From contig CAVIWF010000007.1 of the NCBI GenBank assembly GCA_963646285.1, positions 1-64,000 on the forward strand: DNA of 64,000 nt, in the 5' to 3' direction. Below the pieces are notes generated by a model that had not been told where the DNA came from, searched no databases, and saw only the letters and a list, made by a program, of their open reading frames with translations. Of the stretch, positions 34,726 to 43,537 are shown piece after piece. The position numbers and the translations under genes are program-made. This DNA is from CAKUFA01 sp963646285 (lineage in GTDB: Bacteria > Bacillota > Clostridia > Christensenellales > Aristaeellaceae). Within the stretch, counting starts at the first letter, position 1, and the number at the start of each line of letters is the position of its first letter.

Positions 34726-36300
34726 TCAGCCTTTCTTCTTACTGCGGCGGAGGGAATGAAGATCTTCAGGGGTCATTGCCTTGACAAGAATGGCGGTACC
34801 GAAGTAAACAGCCACGCCCAATGCAATTTCCAGAAGGGTGAAAATGCGGTTGATGGGCAGCAGGCTGCGGGCAATGAACACCGCAATGCCCATGGCCAGC
34901 GTGGCTGCTCCGGGGCGAACTACCCATCCCATCCAGTTGAACTTCACGTGACCATACTTGCAAACGCAGATAAGGTTCGGAATCATGGAAACGGAATAGC
35001 AGACAATGGAAGCGATAGGCCCGCCATAAATGTTGATACCCGGTGTGCCAACGAGAATGTAATTCAGCAATATTTTGCAGCCGACCCCTGCGACGAGGGT
35101 ATACATGGGAATGCGCTGCTTGTGCAGCCCCTGCAGAATGCTGCTGGTAGCCTGCACTACCGTAAAGAGCACGACGGTCAGGCTGGACATGCTCAGCAGT
35201 TCGCTGGCAATGCGCAGGTGCTCTTCACTGAGCGTGGAGGCGTAGAAGAAGGACATGATTTGCTTGGACAAAAGGCTCATGCCAATGGAGCAGGGGAAAC
35301 CAATCAGGAAAGCAAACCGAATGCCCAAATTAGCCTGATGGGCGACTGCTTTTTCATCATTGACCGCCTTCGCAGCAGAAATGGCAGGCACAAGGCTCAT
35401 GGCAACAGCCAGCGCCAAGGCGGTGGGAACGTTAATCAGGCGAATGACCAAGCCGGAGAACAGGCCGTACAGAGGCCGGGCTGCTTCCTGCGTTAAACCG
35501 GAAGCCACCATGCGGTTGACCATCATAGCAGAGTCCACAAACTGTGCCAAGGGGACAATGCAGGCGCTGATGGTAATCGGAACAGAAATGTGAAGCAGCC
35601 GCTTGGACAGCACCTTTGTTGCAATGGGCTCATCATTGCTGAGCTGTGGAATTGCGTCGAAAGAGCCTCTGCGCCGCATGTACAGAATGACCATATAAAG
35701 CAGTGCCAAGGCTTCCACAATGGTAATGCCCAGCAAAGCACCTGCTGCGCCTTCTGCCAAACTGCGCTGGCTGCCCAAATAGGCCAGAGGCAGGGAAATC
35801 AGCACCTTACCAACCTGCTCGATCAGCTGAGAGGTGGCCGTGGGAATCATGTTCTGCTGCCCCTGCATGAAACCACGGAAGGCGGACAAAACGCACACGA
35901 TCACCACGCAAGGAGCAATAACGTAGAAACCCAGAGAAGATTGAGGCTCGCTGACACGTGCCACCAGCAGGGGATTGCAGACCAGCATCAGCAGGGTGCA
36001 GATCAGTCCCAATGCGGTCAGCAGCCACAGTGCAGCACGAAACACCCGCTTTGCATTGCGAGGGTCATCCTTGGCCATGCAGTGAGATACCATGCGGCTG
36101 ACAGCCACCGGCAAGCCGGCAGAGGAAACCGTCAGCAGCAAATTATAAGTGGGAAACACAGACTGAAAGATGCCCAATCCGTCTGCGCCGATGATCCATG
36201 TCAGGGGAATGGAATACAGCACACCAATCAGCTTGCAGATAATACCCGTAAGGCCTAAAACAGTCATACCGCCCAGAAGGGACTTTGTATTCTTTGCCAT
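34726..36300 (-). CDS. SpoVB-like polysaccharide/lipid flippase
   Basis: A 524-residue MOP-superfamily membrane protein with about fourteen hydrophobic segments. AKNTKSLLGGMTVLGLTGII and ADGLGIFQSVFPTYNLLLTV open the transport domain. Relatives (SpoVB, YabM) move lipid-linked cell-wall precursors, or are needed for spore cortex. The ATG at 36300 follows a weak GAGG; a longer frame starting 93 nt upstream lacks a ribosome-binding site. The stop lies six bases from the mazG start. Confidence 0.87.
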   Translation of the reverse strand: MAKNTKSLLGGMTVLGLTGIICKLIGVLYSIPLTWIIGADGLGIFQSVFPTYNLLLTVSSAGLPVAVSRMVSHCMAKDDPRNAKRVFRAALWLLTALGLICTLLMLVCNPLLVARVSEPQSSLGFYVIAPCVVIVCVLSAFRGFMQGQQNMIPTATSQLIEQVGKVLISLPLAYLGSQRSLAEGAAGALLGITIVEALALLYMVILYMRRRGSFDAIPQLSNDEPIATKVLSKRLLHISVPITISACIVPLAQFVDSAMMVNRMVASGLTQEAARPLYGLFSGLVIRLINVPTALALAVAMSLVPAISAAKAVNDEKAVAHQANLGIRFAFLIGFPCSIGMSLLSKQIMSFFYASTLSEEHLRIASELLSMSSLTVVLFTVVQATSSILQGLHKQRIPMYTLVAGVGCKILLNYILVGTPGINIYGGPIASIVCYSVSMIPNLICVCKYGHVKFNWMGWVVRPGAATLAMGIAVFIARSLLPINRIFTLLEIALGVAVYFGTAILVKAMTPEDLHSLRRSKKKG

Positions 36301-36402
36301 TCTTTTTCCTCGTTTATTTAGTATCCGACAGGCTGATGACCAGCCCATCCCGGTCATTATACGCTCTTTTTTACAGGGAGGCAATCCCTGCAACGTGCTT
36401 TG

Positions 36403-37554
36403 TCAGTCATCCATAAGTTCGACAAGGATCGCATTCTGCACGTCCATGCCACGGCGGCTAAGACGCCAGCAGCCGTCCTGATGCACAAGCAAGCCCTGCT
36501 TTTCCAATGTGGCAAGGGTAGCACCATACCGCTGGGTCATGGAAACGCCGTGCATCCCTTCATAGGCAGATTCACTGACTCCCTTGGTGGTTCTGAGACC
36601 AAGCATCAGCGTTTCAAACTGGGCTTCTTTTTTGGACACAGGCGTTTCTTCTCGCATAGAAAAATCCTGGGTATCGATCATGGATAAATATTGCTTTAGC
36701 GAAGCTGGATTGCTTCGGCGAAGGTATGCGTTCACCTCGGCCGCATCCGGCAGCATGGATGCAGCAGAAGCGCCAAGCCCCAGATAGGGAACTTGCCGCC
36801 AGTATCCTAAATTATGACGGCAGGCGTATCCCGGTTTGGCAAAATTGGATATTTCGTATTGTTCGTATCCCTGTGCTTTCAGCAGATTCAGCGTCAGATC
36901 ATACATGGCACGTTCCGTATCTTCTTCCGGCAATGACAGCCTTCCTGCATCTAAGTCTTCCTTCAAAGGCGTGCCCTCCTCAGGAATCAGCCCATAGCAG
37001 CTTACATGTTCCGGTTGAAGGGAAAGGGCGGTGTGGAGGGTTTCCTGCCAGTCTTCCATGGTTTGGGTTGGCAAACCAAACATGCAGTCAAGGTTTAGGT
37101 TTTTGATGCCTGCCTGCCTTGCCATGTCAACAGACCGGATAACCTCCGGCAGGGTATGAATGCGTCCCAGCAGGCGCAAAAGATGAGGTTGTGATGCCTG
37201 CATGCCCAAAGAAAGCCGATTGATGCCCACATCTATCGCACAACTAAGCCACTCCTTGGTTAATGTCCCCGGATTCGCCTCGGAAGTGATCTCTGCACCC
37301 TGCTGTACAGGAAACAGACGATGGATGTCCCTCATCAGGCGAGCCAATTCCTCCGGCGGAAGCAAGGAAGGCGTACCGCCGCCGATGAAGATTGTTTCGA
37401 TCATCGGATGTCCAAGCAGATCCGCTTCCATTTGGGCTTCTGCCAAAACAGCATCCACATAGGGATGCATGAGGGAAGCACAGCCCGCATAAGAAGCGAA
37501 ATCACAGTAGCGGCACTTTTGCAGGCAAAAAGGAATATGAATATAAAGCTCCAT
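36403..37554 (-). CDS. hemW: Radical SAM heme chaperone HemW
   Basis: A 383-residue protein. MELYIHIPFCLQKCRYCDFA contains the CxxxCxxC that binds the 4Fe-4S cluster; TIFIGGGTPSLLPPEEL and RLSLGMQASQPHLLRLLGR are the next conserved blocks. HemW delivers heme to respiratory enzymes and is often annotated as oxygen-independent coproporphyrinogen III oxidase, but the extra Cys of HemN is absent. CGGAG stands before the ATG at 37554. Confidence 0.93.
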   Translation of the reverse strand: MELYIHIPFCLQKCRYCDFASYAGCASLMHPYVDAVLAEAQMEADLLGHPMIETIFIGGGTPSLLPPEELARLMRDIHRLFPVQQGAEITSEANPGTLTKEWLSCAIDVGINRLSLGMQASQPHLLRLLGRIHTLPEVIRSVDMARQAGIKNLNLDCMFGLPTQTMEDWQETLHTALSLQPEHVSCYGLIPEEGTPLKEDLDAGRLSLPEEDTERAMYDLTLNLLKAQGYEQYEISNFAKPGYACRHNLGYWRQVPYLGLGASAASMLPDAAEVNAYLRRSNPASLKQYLSMIDTQDFSMREETPVSKKEAQFETLMLGLRTTKGVSESAYEGMHGVSMTQRYGATLATLEKQGLLVHQDGCWRLSRRGMDVQNAILVELMDD

Positions 37555-37632
37555 GCAAATTCTCCGAAAATAATCCGTGCATTTTAGGGAAATATCGTGT
37601 ACACTATGAGGAGAGGCTTCGGCCAAAGTATG

Positions 37633-37660
37633 AAGACCTGAAACGCTTCAGGTCAGGAGG
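37633..37660 (+). promoter_or_regulatory. Hairpin immediately before a ribosome-binding site
   Basis: GACCTGAA (37635-37642) and TTCAGGTC (37647-37654) form a perfect 8-bp stem with an ACGC loop, directly followed by AGGAGG. It may protect the mRNA 5' end or tune translation of the DUF1622 gene. Confidence 0.5.
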
Positions 37661-37666
37661 AACGTT

Positions 37667-38014
37667 ATGGAAGCGGTTGTGAATTTTCTGGAAAACCTCG
37701 TGAAGTACACGGCAGAAATCGGCATTCGGCTTACAGAACTAGCTGGTATCATGATCCTGATGATCACCGCTGTAAAAGGCGTCATCGGCTATTTCCGTAA
37801 AGATCCCCACGAGCGGTTGAAGCTGGCTCAGGGTATTGCACTGGCACTGGAGTTTAAGCTCGGTGGGGAAGTGCTGCGTACCGTACTGGCACGGGACTGG
37901 AATGAGCTAGGCATCCTTGGTGCAGTGATTGCGCTGCGTGGCTTGCTGACCCTTCTGCTCCACTGGGAAATCAAGAACGAAGAGAGCCATTTGGATCTAC
38001 TTCAGCGGCAATAA
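37667..38014 (+). CDS. DUF1622 membrane protein
   Basis: A 115-residue protein with two or three hydrophobic helices (ELAGIMILMITAVKGVIGYF; GILGAVIALRGLLTLLLHWE) and the conserved LAQGIALALEFKLGGEVLRT segment of DUF1622. The function of the family is unknown. AGGAGG precedes the ATG. Its last 44 nt are shared with the convergent SLOG-domain gene. Confidence 0.85.
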   Translation: MEAVVNFLENLVKYTAEIGIRLTELAGIMILMITAVKGVIGYFRKDPHERLKLAQGIALALEFKLGGEVLRTVLARDWNELGILGAVIALRGLLTLLLHWEIKNEESHLDLLQRQ

Positions 38015-38606
38015 GGCTTTTCCCTTGTTGGGAAGAGGTGGCATCATCGTCAGCCATGGCCAGGTTGAGCACGGAAAGTTTTTCCTGCACAGCATAGACC
38101 ACAGTGGACATGGTGCCGCCTTTCATTTTGTCCAAATAGCAGACGCACAGATCAGAACGATCCACCATAAACCGATTGCGCACCATCATGCAGCCGTTGT
38201 AATAAGCAGGGGAGAGCACATGGGTTTCATCTGCCGCATACAGAATCTGCTCATACCGGCGTGTGTCCATTTCATTCCAACGCATGGCTTGCGTAGCACA
38301 AGGGATAGCCATGACCAGCATCACGTCAGGATAGATTGCTTGTAAACGCATCACCGCCTCTGCAGCCAGGGTGTCAAAGCCTAAAGCACCGCCGCACAGA
38401 AAGCGGCGATAGCCCTGCAAATACAGCTTTGGCAGCAGAAGATCCAACCTCGCAGATATGGTTTCTGCCTCATGATCTTCCAATTGCCGATGCCCGGTAA
38501 AGCACACCGTCACTTGTCGCTGCTCGGGAGCAACGGCAAGGCGGCGAATCCGTGCAGGCTGGCAAATGGGTAGCCGAGTAGATAGGCGAAGAACAGCAGC
38601 ACTCAT
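37971..38606 (-). CDS. SLOG-family (YpsA/DUF1273-like) nucleotide-binding protein
   Basis: A 211-residue protein with a Rossmann-like fold. VCFTGHRQLEDHE is the family start of the fold; FLCGGALGFDTLAAEAVMRL and VLSPAYYNGCMMVRNRFMVD are the other conserved strands. Some SLOG proteins bind NAD- or nucleotide-derived ligands, and YpsA affects division in Gram-positives. The ATG at 38606 overlaps the lepA stop codon as ATGA, so both are cotranscribed. The 40-residue Arg-rich N-terminus is unusual. Confidence 0.82.
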   Translation of the reverse strand: MSAAVLRLSTRLPICQPARIRRLAVAPEQRQVTVCFTGHRQLEDHEAETISARLDLLLPKLYLQGYRRFLCGGALGFDTLAAEAVMRLQAIYPDVMLVMAIPCATQAMRWNEMDTRRYEQILYAADETHVLSPAYYNGCMMVRNRFMVDRSDLCVCYLDKMKGGTMSTVVYAVQEKLSVLNLAMADDDATSSQQGKSLIAAEVDPNGSLRS

Positions 38607-40408
38607 TGATCCATCTTCAGGACAGCCAGGAACGCTTCGCTGGGCACCTGAACAGTACCAAACTGGCGCATCCGCTTCTTGCCTTCCTTCTGCTTCTCCA
38701 GCAGCTTTTTTTTGCGGGTAATGTCGCCGCCATAGCACTTGGCTAGCACGTCCTTACGCATAGCCTTCACCGTTTCTCTGGCGATGACCTTTCCGCCGAT
38801 TGCAGCCTGTACGGGAATTTCAAACATCTGCCGCGGAATCACGTCCTTCAGCTTTTCACAGATGCTCCGGCCTCTTGCATAGGCCTTATCCCGGTGAACG
38901 ATGATGGAGAAGGCATCGCAGATATCCCCGTTCAGCAGAATATCCAGCTTCACCAAGTCGCTTTCCCGGTAATCCTTCAGCTCATAATCAAAGGAGGCAT
39001 AGCCACGGCTCCGGCTCTTGACCTGATCGAAGAAATCGAAGATGATTTCATTCAGGGGAATGTCATAATTGAGCATGACCCGGTTGCCTTCATACTGCAT
39101 GTCCAGAAAAATGCCCCGTTTATCCTTGCACAGATCCATCAGCGTACCCACAGAATCCTGGGGTGTGTAGATGGTTGCATGGACGAAAGGCTCTTCCATG
39201 GTTGCAATTTCCGTGATCGGCGGCAAATTGGAGGGATTATCAATCTCCACCATGGAACCATCTGTCTTCGTTACATGATAAATAACGCTGGGCGCAGTGG
39301 TCACAAGGTTCAGGTCAAACTCACGTTCCAGCCGGGTGGTGATGATGTCCATGTGCAGCAGACCCAGGAAACCGCAGCGGAAGCCGTAGCCCAGTGCCAC
39401 GGAAGTCTCCGGATCAAAGGAGAGAGAAGCATCGTTCATCCGCAGCTTTTCCAGTGCATCCTTGAGAGCCGGATAATCTGCTCCGTCTGCTGGATAAATG
39501 CCGCAGTAAACCATGGGCGTTACATGCCGGTAACCGGGAAGCGGCGCTTCTGCCGGGCGTGCCGCATCCGTAATGGTATCGCCCACACGGGTATCCCGCA
39601 CATCCTTAATGGAGGCAGCCACATAGCCTACATCGCCGGGCAAAAGGCACTGACAGGGCTGATAGCCGGGGGCAAAGGTGCCCACTTCCACAATATCGAA
39701 CTCACCGCCGGTAGCCATGAGCCGCATCCGCATGCCTGCCTTCAGGCAGCCTTGCTTGACACGAACAAAGCAGATGGCACCACGATAATTGTCGTAGAAA
39801 GCATCGAAAATCAGTGCTTGCAGGGGAGCCTCATCGTCACCTGTCGGGGCAGGAATGAACTTGACGATGGCTTCCAACACATCGCCTACATTCAGACCTG
39901 TCTTGGCGGAAATGCAGGGTGCTTCCGACGCATCAAGGCCGATAACTTCCTCGATTTCATTCCGCACTTCCTCCGGCTGGGCAGAAGGCAAATCTATTTT
40001 GTTGATTACTGGAATGATTTCCAAGTCATGATCCAGTGCCATGTAGCAATTGGCCAGGGTCTGGGCTTCAATACCCTGCGTGGCATCTACCACCAGCAGT
40101 GCTCCTTCGCAGGCAGCCAAAGCACGGCTGACTTCATACGTAAAGTCAACGTGGCCAGGGGTGTCAATCAGGTTCAGGGTATAGGTTTCTCCATCTTTTG
40201 CCTTGTACTGCATGCGTACAGCCTTGCTCTTGATGGTGATGCCTCGCTCACGTTCCAGCTCCATACTGTCGAGAATCTGGTCAACCATCTCTCGCTGCTG
40301 AAATACGCCAGTCATTTCCAAAATACGGTCAGCCAAGGTAGACTTACCGTGATCAATATGAGCAATGATGCAAAAATTGCGAATCTTGCTGAGTCTATCG
40401 TTCGCCAA
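38603..40408 (-). CDS. lepA: Elongation factor 4 (LepA)
   Basis: A 601-residue translational GTPase that back-translocates or helps assemble ribosomes. NFCIIAHIDHGKSTLADRIL (G1), DTPGHVDFTYEV (G3) and NKIDLPSA (G4) are intact. The C-terminal LepA domain ends ITRKKKLLEKQKEGKKRMR. The likely start is a TTG at 40408 with GGAGGG seven bases ahead; an ATG fifteen bases further up lies across that same ribosome-binding site. It is followed by the SLOG gene with overlap. Confidence 0.96.
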   Translation of the reverse strand: MANDRLSKIRNFCIIAHIDHGKSTLADRILEMTGVFQQREMVDQILDSMELERERGITIKSKAVRMQYKAKDGETYTLNLIDTPGHVDFTYEVSRALAACEGALLVVDATQGIEAQTLANCYMALDHDLEIIPVINKIDLPSAQPEEVRNEIEEVIGLDASEAPCISAKTGLNVGDVLEAIVKFIPAPTGDDEAPLQALIFDAFYDNYRGAICFVRVKQGCLKAGMRMRLMATGGEFDIVEVGTFAPGYQPCQCLLPGDVGYVAASIKDVRDTRVGDTITDAARPAEAPLPGYRHVTPMVYCGIYPADGADYPALKDALEKLRMNDASLSFDPETSVALGYGFRCGFLGLLHMDIITTRLEREFDLNLVTTAPSVIYHVTKTDGSMVEIDNPSNLPPITEIATMEEPFVHATIYTPQDSVGTLMDLCKDKRGIFLDMQYEGNRVMLNYDIPLNEIIFDFFDQVKSRSRGYASFDYELKDYRESDLVKLDILLNGDICDAFSIIVHRDKAYARGRSICEKLKDVIPRQMFEIPVQAAIGGKVIARETVKAMRKDVLAKCYGGDITRKKKLLEKQKEGKKRMRQFGTVQVPSEAFLAVLKMDQ

Positions 40409-40451
40409 AAGCAATCCCTCCATTGACTGTGGGAAGAAATTTCACCTGTTT

Positions 40452-40480
40452 ATCATAGCCGATTTTATGCGGATTGACAA
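40452..40480 (-). promoter_or_regulatory. Promoter of lepA
   Basis: Minus strand: TTGTCA (40480-40475), 17-nt spacer, TATGAT (40457-40452), 44 nt before the start codon. Confidence 0.75.
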
Positions 40481-40537
40481 GCTTTTTTCTGTTCAGCACA
40501 GGAAACCAGCTGCTTCAGCGGTGCTGCTTTCACTGCA

Positions 40538-40566
40538 TTGCAGTGCAGGGGAAGCTGTGCTATAAT
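40538..40566 (+). promoter_or_regulatory. Promoter of the small Cys-rich gene
   Basis: TTGCAG (40538-40543), 17-nt spacer, TATAAT (40561-40566). The start codon is 22 nt after the -10 box. Confidence 0.8.
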
Positions 40567-40587
40567 AGGTTTGCAGGAGGTAATCAA

Positions 40588-40788
40588 ATGAAAGAACAGA
40601 AGCAATGCGTTTTGTATGACCGGGTGTGCATCGGTTGTGGTGAATGCGACCGATGTGACCTGGATCCCAGCAAAATTTGTGATAACTGTATGAAGTGTAT
40701 CCGTGGGGATGAGGAATATCGTGCCATTGCAGTGGACGATATTGAGCTGGAAAGCGAGTTCCTGCGCAAGCACGGGGATCAGTCCTGA
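40588..40788 (+). CDS. Small eight-cysteine protein, function unknown
   Basis: A 66-residue protein with AGGAGG before the ATG and a strong promoter, so it is surely expressed. Cysteines at 7, 14, 17, 20, 23, 31, 34 and 37 make a CIGCGECDRC run followed by CDNCMKC. This could bind a 4Fe-4S cluster or zinc. The C-terminal 25 residues are acidic-helical. It ends one base before the convergent recombinase stop codon. Similar short proteins exist in Clostridia without a known role. Confidence 0.75.
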   Translation: MKEQKQCVLYDRVCIGCGECDRCDLDPSKICDNCMKCIRGDEEYRAIAVDDIELESEFLRKHGDQS

Positions 40789-41937
40789 TCACGTTTCTTC
40801 AGGCGCTTCGTTTTCCGATGCTGTACCGTTGCCTTCCGTTGCGTCGTGGGCAGCGGTTTCTTTTTGTCCGGAAAGTTTTACATAATTCACGGCATTGCGC
40901 CGATGTTCCTCCCGCATATCGGCGTAGTGCTTTCTGGTTGTTTCGACGGAGGAGTGTCCAAGTACATCTGCCACAAGATAAATGTCGCCGGTGGCACTGT
41001 ACAGATTGGTTGCAAAGGTACTGCGAAGCTTATGGGGGCTGATTTTGGGCTTCAGCGGTGCAGCAACGGCAGCATACTTCTTGACAAGCTGCTGAACAGC
41101 ACGTTGAGTGATGCGCCGACGCTGCAGGGAAAGGAAAAGTGCATCCTCATGCCCGGGCAAAGCCGCTATTTTGTTTCTTTCCTCCAGGTAAGCAAACAGT
41201 GCCTCTGCCACTTCGGCAGGGAAATACAGCATCACCTGATTGCCGCCTTTTCGAGTCACCAGAAAGGCATTATCTTCTAAATTGACATCAGCAATATTGA
41301 GGCTGACACATTCGGATACACGGATTCCGGTTCCAAGAAAGAGTGAAAGCATGGCGTAATCACGCTTTGCTGTCAGCTTTTGGTATTGCTGCTGCCGTGC
41401 AGTCAGTTTTTCGCCGGTTTCGGCAATGGAAAGCAAGCGAGACATTTCCGACTCAGACAAGCGAATGATGGGCTTTTCGTGTACCTTCGGCAGAGCAATC
41501 AGCTGTGTCACGTTGGAAGGCACCCGCTGATTCATAAACAAGTATTCATAGAAGGCTCGCAGGGAACAGAGTTTTCTTTTGATGGCTAATTCATGATTCA
41601 CCAAAGGCTTGAGCGGACGAGACTGATCATCCTGATCATTTTTATAATACAAGGTTAAGTAGTCCACATAAGCAGCCAAATCGCTTTGAGAAACGGCGGC
41701 CAAGTCTTCGTCCTTAAAAAGATACAGAGGCTTGTTGGAGAAAGCAACACGTTCCGATTGCAGAAAATGAAAGAACGTGCGCATATCCATGGCATAGGCC
41801 AGACGAGTAAATGTACCGGTGGTCACGGTAATGGCAGAAATAAAATCGTAGCAGGCAGGCGGCAGATCACGGCAGATTTCACGAATTTGAATGATCCGTG
41901 CTGCATCGACCTGATCCCGGTAAGAAAAGTCAGCCAT
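40789..41937 (-). CDS. Tyrosine recombinase (XerC/D-like)
   Basis: A 382-residue site-specific recombinase. The N-terminal SAM-like core-binding domain covers 30-135. The catalytic set is Arg206 (GTGIRVSE), His302 and Arg305 (SPHKLRSTFA), His328 (LGHSSVETT) and the nucleophile Tyr338 (RKHYAD). The C-terminal 40 residues are an acidic extension. AAAGGAG stands before the ATG. It is 80-90 residues longer than XerC/XerD. It could be a chromosome-dimer recombinase or serve another site; a 34-bp palindrome stands 29 nt upstream. Confidence 0.88.
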   Translation of the reverse strand: MADFSYRDQVDAARIIQIREICRDLPPACYDFISAITVTTGTFTRLAYAMDMRTFFHFLQSERVAFSNKPLYLFKDEDLAAVSQSDLAAYVDYLTLYYKNDQDDQSRPLKPLVNHELAIKRKLCSLRAFYEYLFMNQRVPSNVTQLIALPKVHEKPIIRLSESEMSRLLSIAETGEKLTARQQQYQKLTAKRDYAMLSLFLGTGIRVSECVSLNIADVNLEDNAFLVTRKGGNQVMLYFPAEVAEALFAYLEERNKIAALPGHEDALFLSLQRRRITQRAVQQLVKKYAAVAAPLKPKISPHKLRSTFATNLYSATGDIYLVADVLGHSSVETTRKHYADMREEHRRNAVNYVKLSGQKETAAHDATEGNGTASENEAPEET

Positions 41938-41965
41938 GTGCCGTATCTCCTTTCATTTAACAACC

Positions 41966-41999
41966 AACTATTCGTGAAACTAAGGTTTAGCGAATAGTT
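41966..41999. repeat. 34-bp palindrome beside the tyrosine recombinase gene
   Basis: Arm AACTATTCGTGAAAC (41966-41980) and arm GTTTAGCGAATAGTT (41985-41999) match as inverted repeats at 13 of 15 positions around TAAG. There is no T-run on either side. It could be a recombination site, an operator, or a weak terminator for rnhA. Confidence 0.6.
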
Positions 42000-42072
42000 A
42001 TAAAAATCAAAATAACACCTAAAAGCCCTATCCCCTGCATTTGGCTTGCTCCGTGCCAGTGCAGAAGTCCCT

Positions 42073-42558
42073 TCACTTTTGCTCCTTTTCACTGGATTGA
42101 TTGATGCGCCGATACTCTTCAATGGCGCCTGTGGCCAATTCATCACAGCGATTGTTTTCAGGATGGTCTGAGTGTCCTTTCACTTTGATGAAAGTCACAT
42201 GATGCTTTTTCGTTTGTGCCAGCAGAATAGACCACAGATCCTTATTCTCTACAGGCGCACCGGTTGAAGTCTTCCATCCCCTTTTGACCCAGCTATCCAG
42301 CCAGTGATCATTGAAGGCCTGCACAAGATAATTGCTGTCCGAGTACAGCTTCACATCACAAGGCTCTTTTAATGCGCCCAGTGCGCTGATGGCAGCGAAT
42401 AATTCCATGCGGTTGTTGGTGGTTCCAGCAACATAGCCGCTCATTTCTTTTCGGTACGGGCCAAATTCCAGAATGCATCCCCAACCACCGGGACCTGGAT
42501 TACCGGAGCATGCGCCGTCAGTATAAATGTTTACTTGCTTACGGGGGCTTTCACTCAT
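42073..42558 (-). CDS. rnhA: Ribonuclease HI
   Basis: A 161-residue enzyme that cuts RNA in RNA-DNA hybrids. The four acidic residues are in VNIYTDGACSGNPGPGGWG, NNRMELFAAISAL, LYSDSNYLVQAF and NRCDELATGA. Length fits type 1 RNase H. AGGAGC stands before the ATG. It is 15 nt from proC and probably in one operon with it. Confidence 0.95.
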   Translation of the reverse strand: MSESPRKQVNIYTDGACSGNPGPGGWGCILEFGPYRKEMSGYVAGTTNNRMELFAAISALGALKEPCDVKLYSDSNYLVQAFNDHWLDSWVKRGWKTSTGAPVENKDLWSILLAQTKKHHVTFIKVKGHSDHPENNRCDELATGAIEEYRRINQSSEKEQK

Positions 42559-42573
42559 GTCGGTACATGCTCC

Positions 42574-43380
42574 TTATTTTGACATTGCACGGGATTTCTC
42601 GGCACACGCCGCCATTGCTTCCATAATGGCAGAACGGAAGCCTTTCTTTTCCAGCACTTCGACGGCATCGATGGTGGTGCCGGCAGGTGAACATACTGCA
42701 TCCTTCAATGCGGCTGGATGAGTTCCGGAGGAAAGCACCATCAACGCAGAACCAAGCACCGCCTGAGCAGCCATTTCATAGGCACATGCACGAGGCAGTC
42801 CCTCTTTTACGCCTGCATCTGCCATGGCTTCAATCATCATGAACACATAAGCAGGGCTGGAACCACTGATTGCCGTAACGCCATCAAAAAGCCGTTCCGG
42901 CAGTACAACAGTCCGTCCAAGAGCGTCGAAAAGACTTTTTGCAAAGGCGAAATCCTCTTTGCTGAAGGTAGAATCATCACAAAGGGCGGCCATGCCCTCC
43001 CCTACCATGGCCGGCGTGTTCGGCATCACCCGCAGATAAGTGGCTCCGGTGCCATCCAAAGCATCGGCCAACATGGCAACGGTCCAGCCAGCAGCGATGG
43101 AAATCACTGCCTTCCCGTTCAGGCTATTGCGAATGCCATCAATGACACCCATCATAAATTGAGGCTTGACGGCCAGTACAATCACATCGCACTGACGAGC
43201 CAGGTCGTTGCCATCCATGGCAACACGAAGCCCAGGAAGCTCATTGGCCAGATCCGACGTTTTTTTCTGATTGGTATCATAAACCATCAACTGTGCTGCA
43301 CGAATGGATCCATCTGCCACAACACCATGCAGAATGGCACTGCCCATGTTCCCTGCACCAATCAAACCAACCTGACGCAT
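42574..43380 (-). CDS. proC: Pyrroline-5-carboxylate reductase
   Basis: A 268-residue enzyme of the last step of proline synthesis. The NAD(P)-binding motif is VGLIGAGNMGSAIL at the N-terminus, with VIVLAVKPQFM and RVMPNTPAMVGEGM following. The C-terminal signature is SGSSPAYVFMMIEAMADAGV. Start at ATG 43380 with GAGGAGG nine bases ahead. An extended -10 element (TGC-TATAAT, 43423-43418 on the minus strand) lies about 40 nt upstream. Confidence 0.96.
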   Translation of the reverse strand: MRQVGLIGAGNMGSAILHGVVADGSIRAAQLMVYDTNQKKTSDLANELPGLRVAMDGNDLARQCDVIVLAVKPQFMMGVIDGIRNSLNGKAVISIAAGWTVAMLADALDGTGATYLRVMPNTPAMVGEGMAALCDDSTFSKEDFAFAKSLFDALGRTVVLPERLFDGVTAISGSSPAYVFMMIEAMADAGVKEGLPRACAYEMAAQAVLGSALMVLSSGTHPAALKDAVCSPAGTTIDAVEVLEKKGFRSAIMEAMAACAEKSRAMSK

Positions 43381-43537
43381 TTTGTCAGCCTCCTCGCAGT
43401 TCCCTTTTTCCTGTGCTATTATAGCATGTTGGGCATCGAAATGAAAGCCATCTGCAAAAAACATGCAACGAAAAAACGGAATAGAAAAGCATGCACCACT
43501 GCTTCCGATGCGGTAGCGCATGCTTATTCTTCCGTTG

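Noticed and set aside
38894..40426. A 510-codon plus-strand frame opposite lepA, and similar long frames opposite glmM, metK, pepF and the flavoprotein gene.
   Set aside because: All mirror strongly conserved genes and lack ribosome-binding sites.
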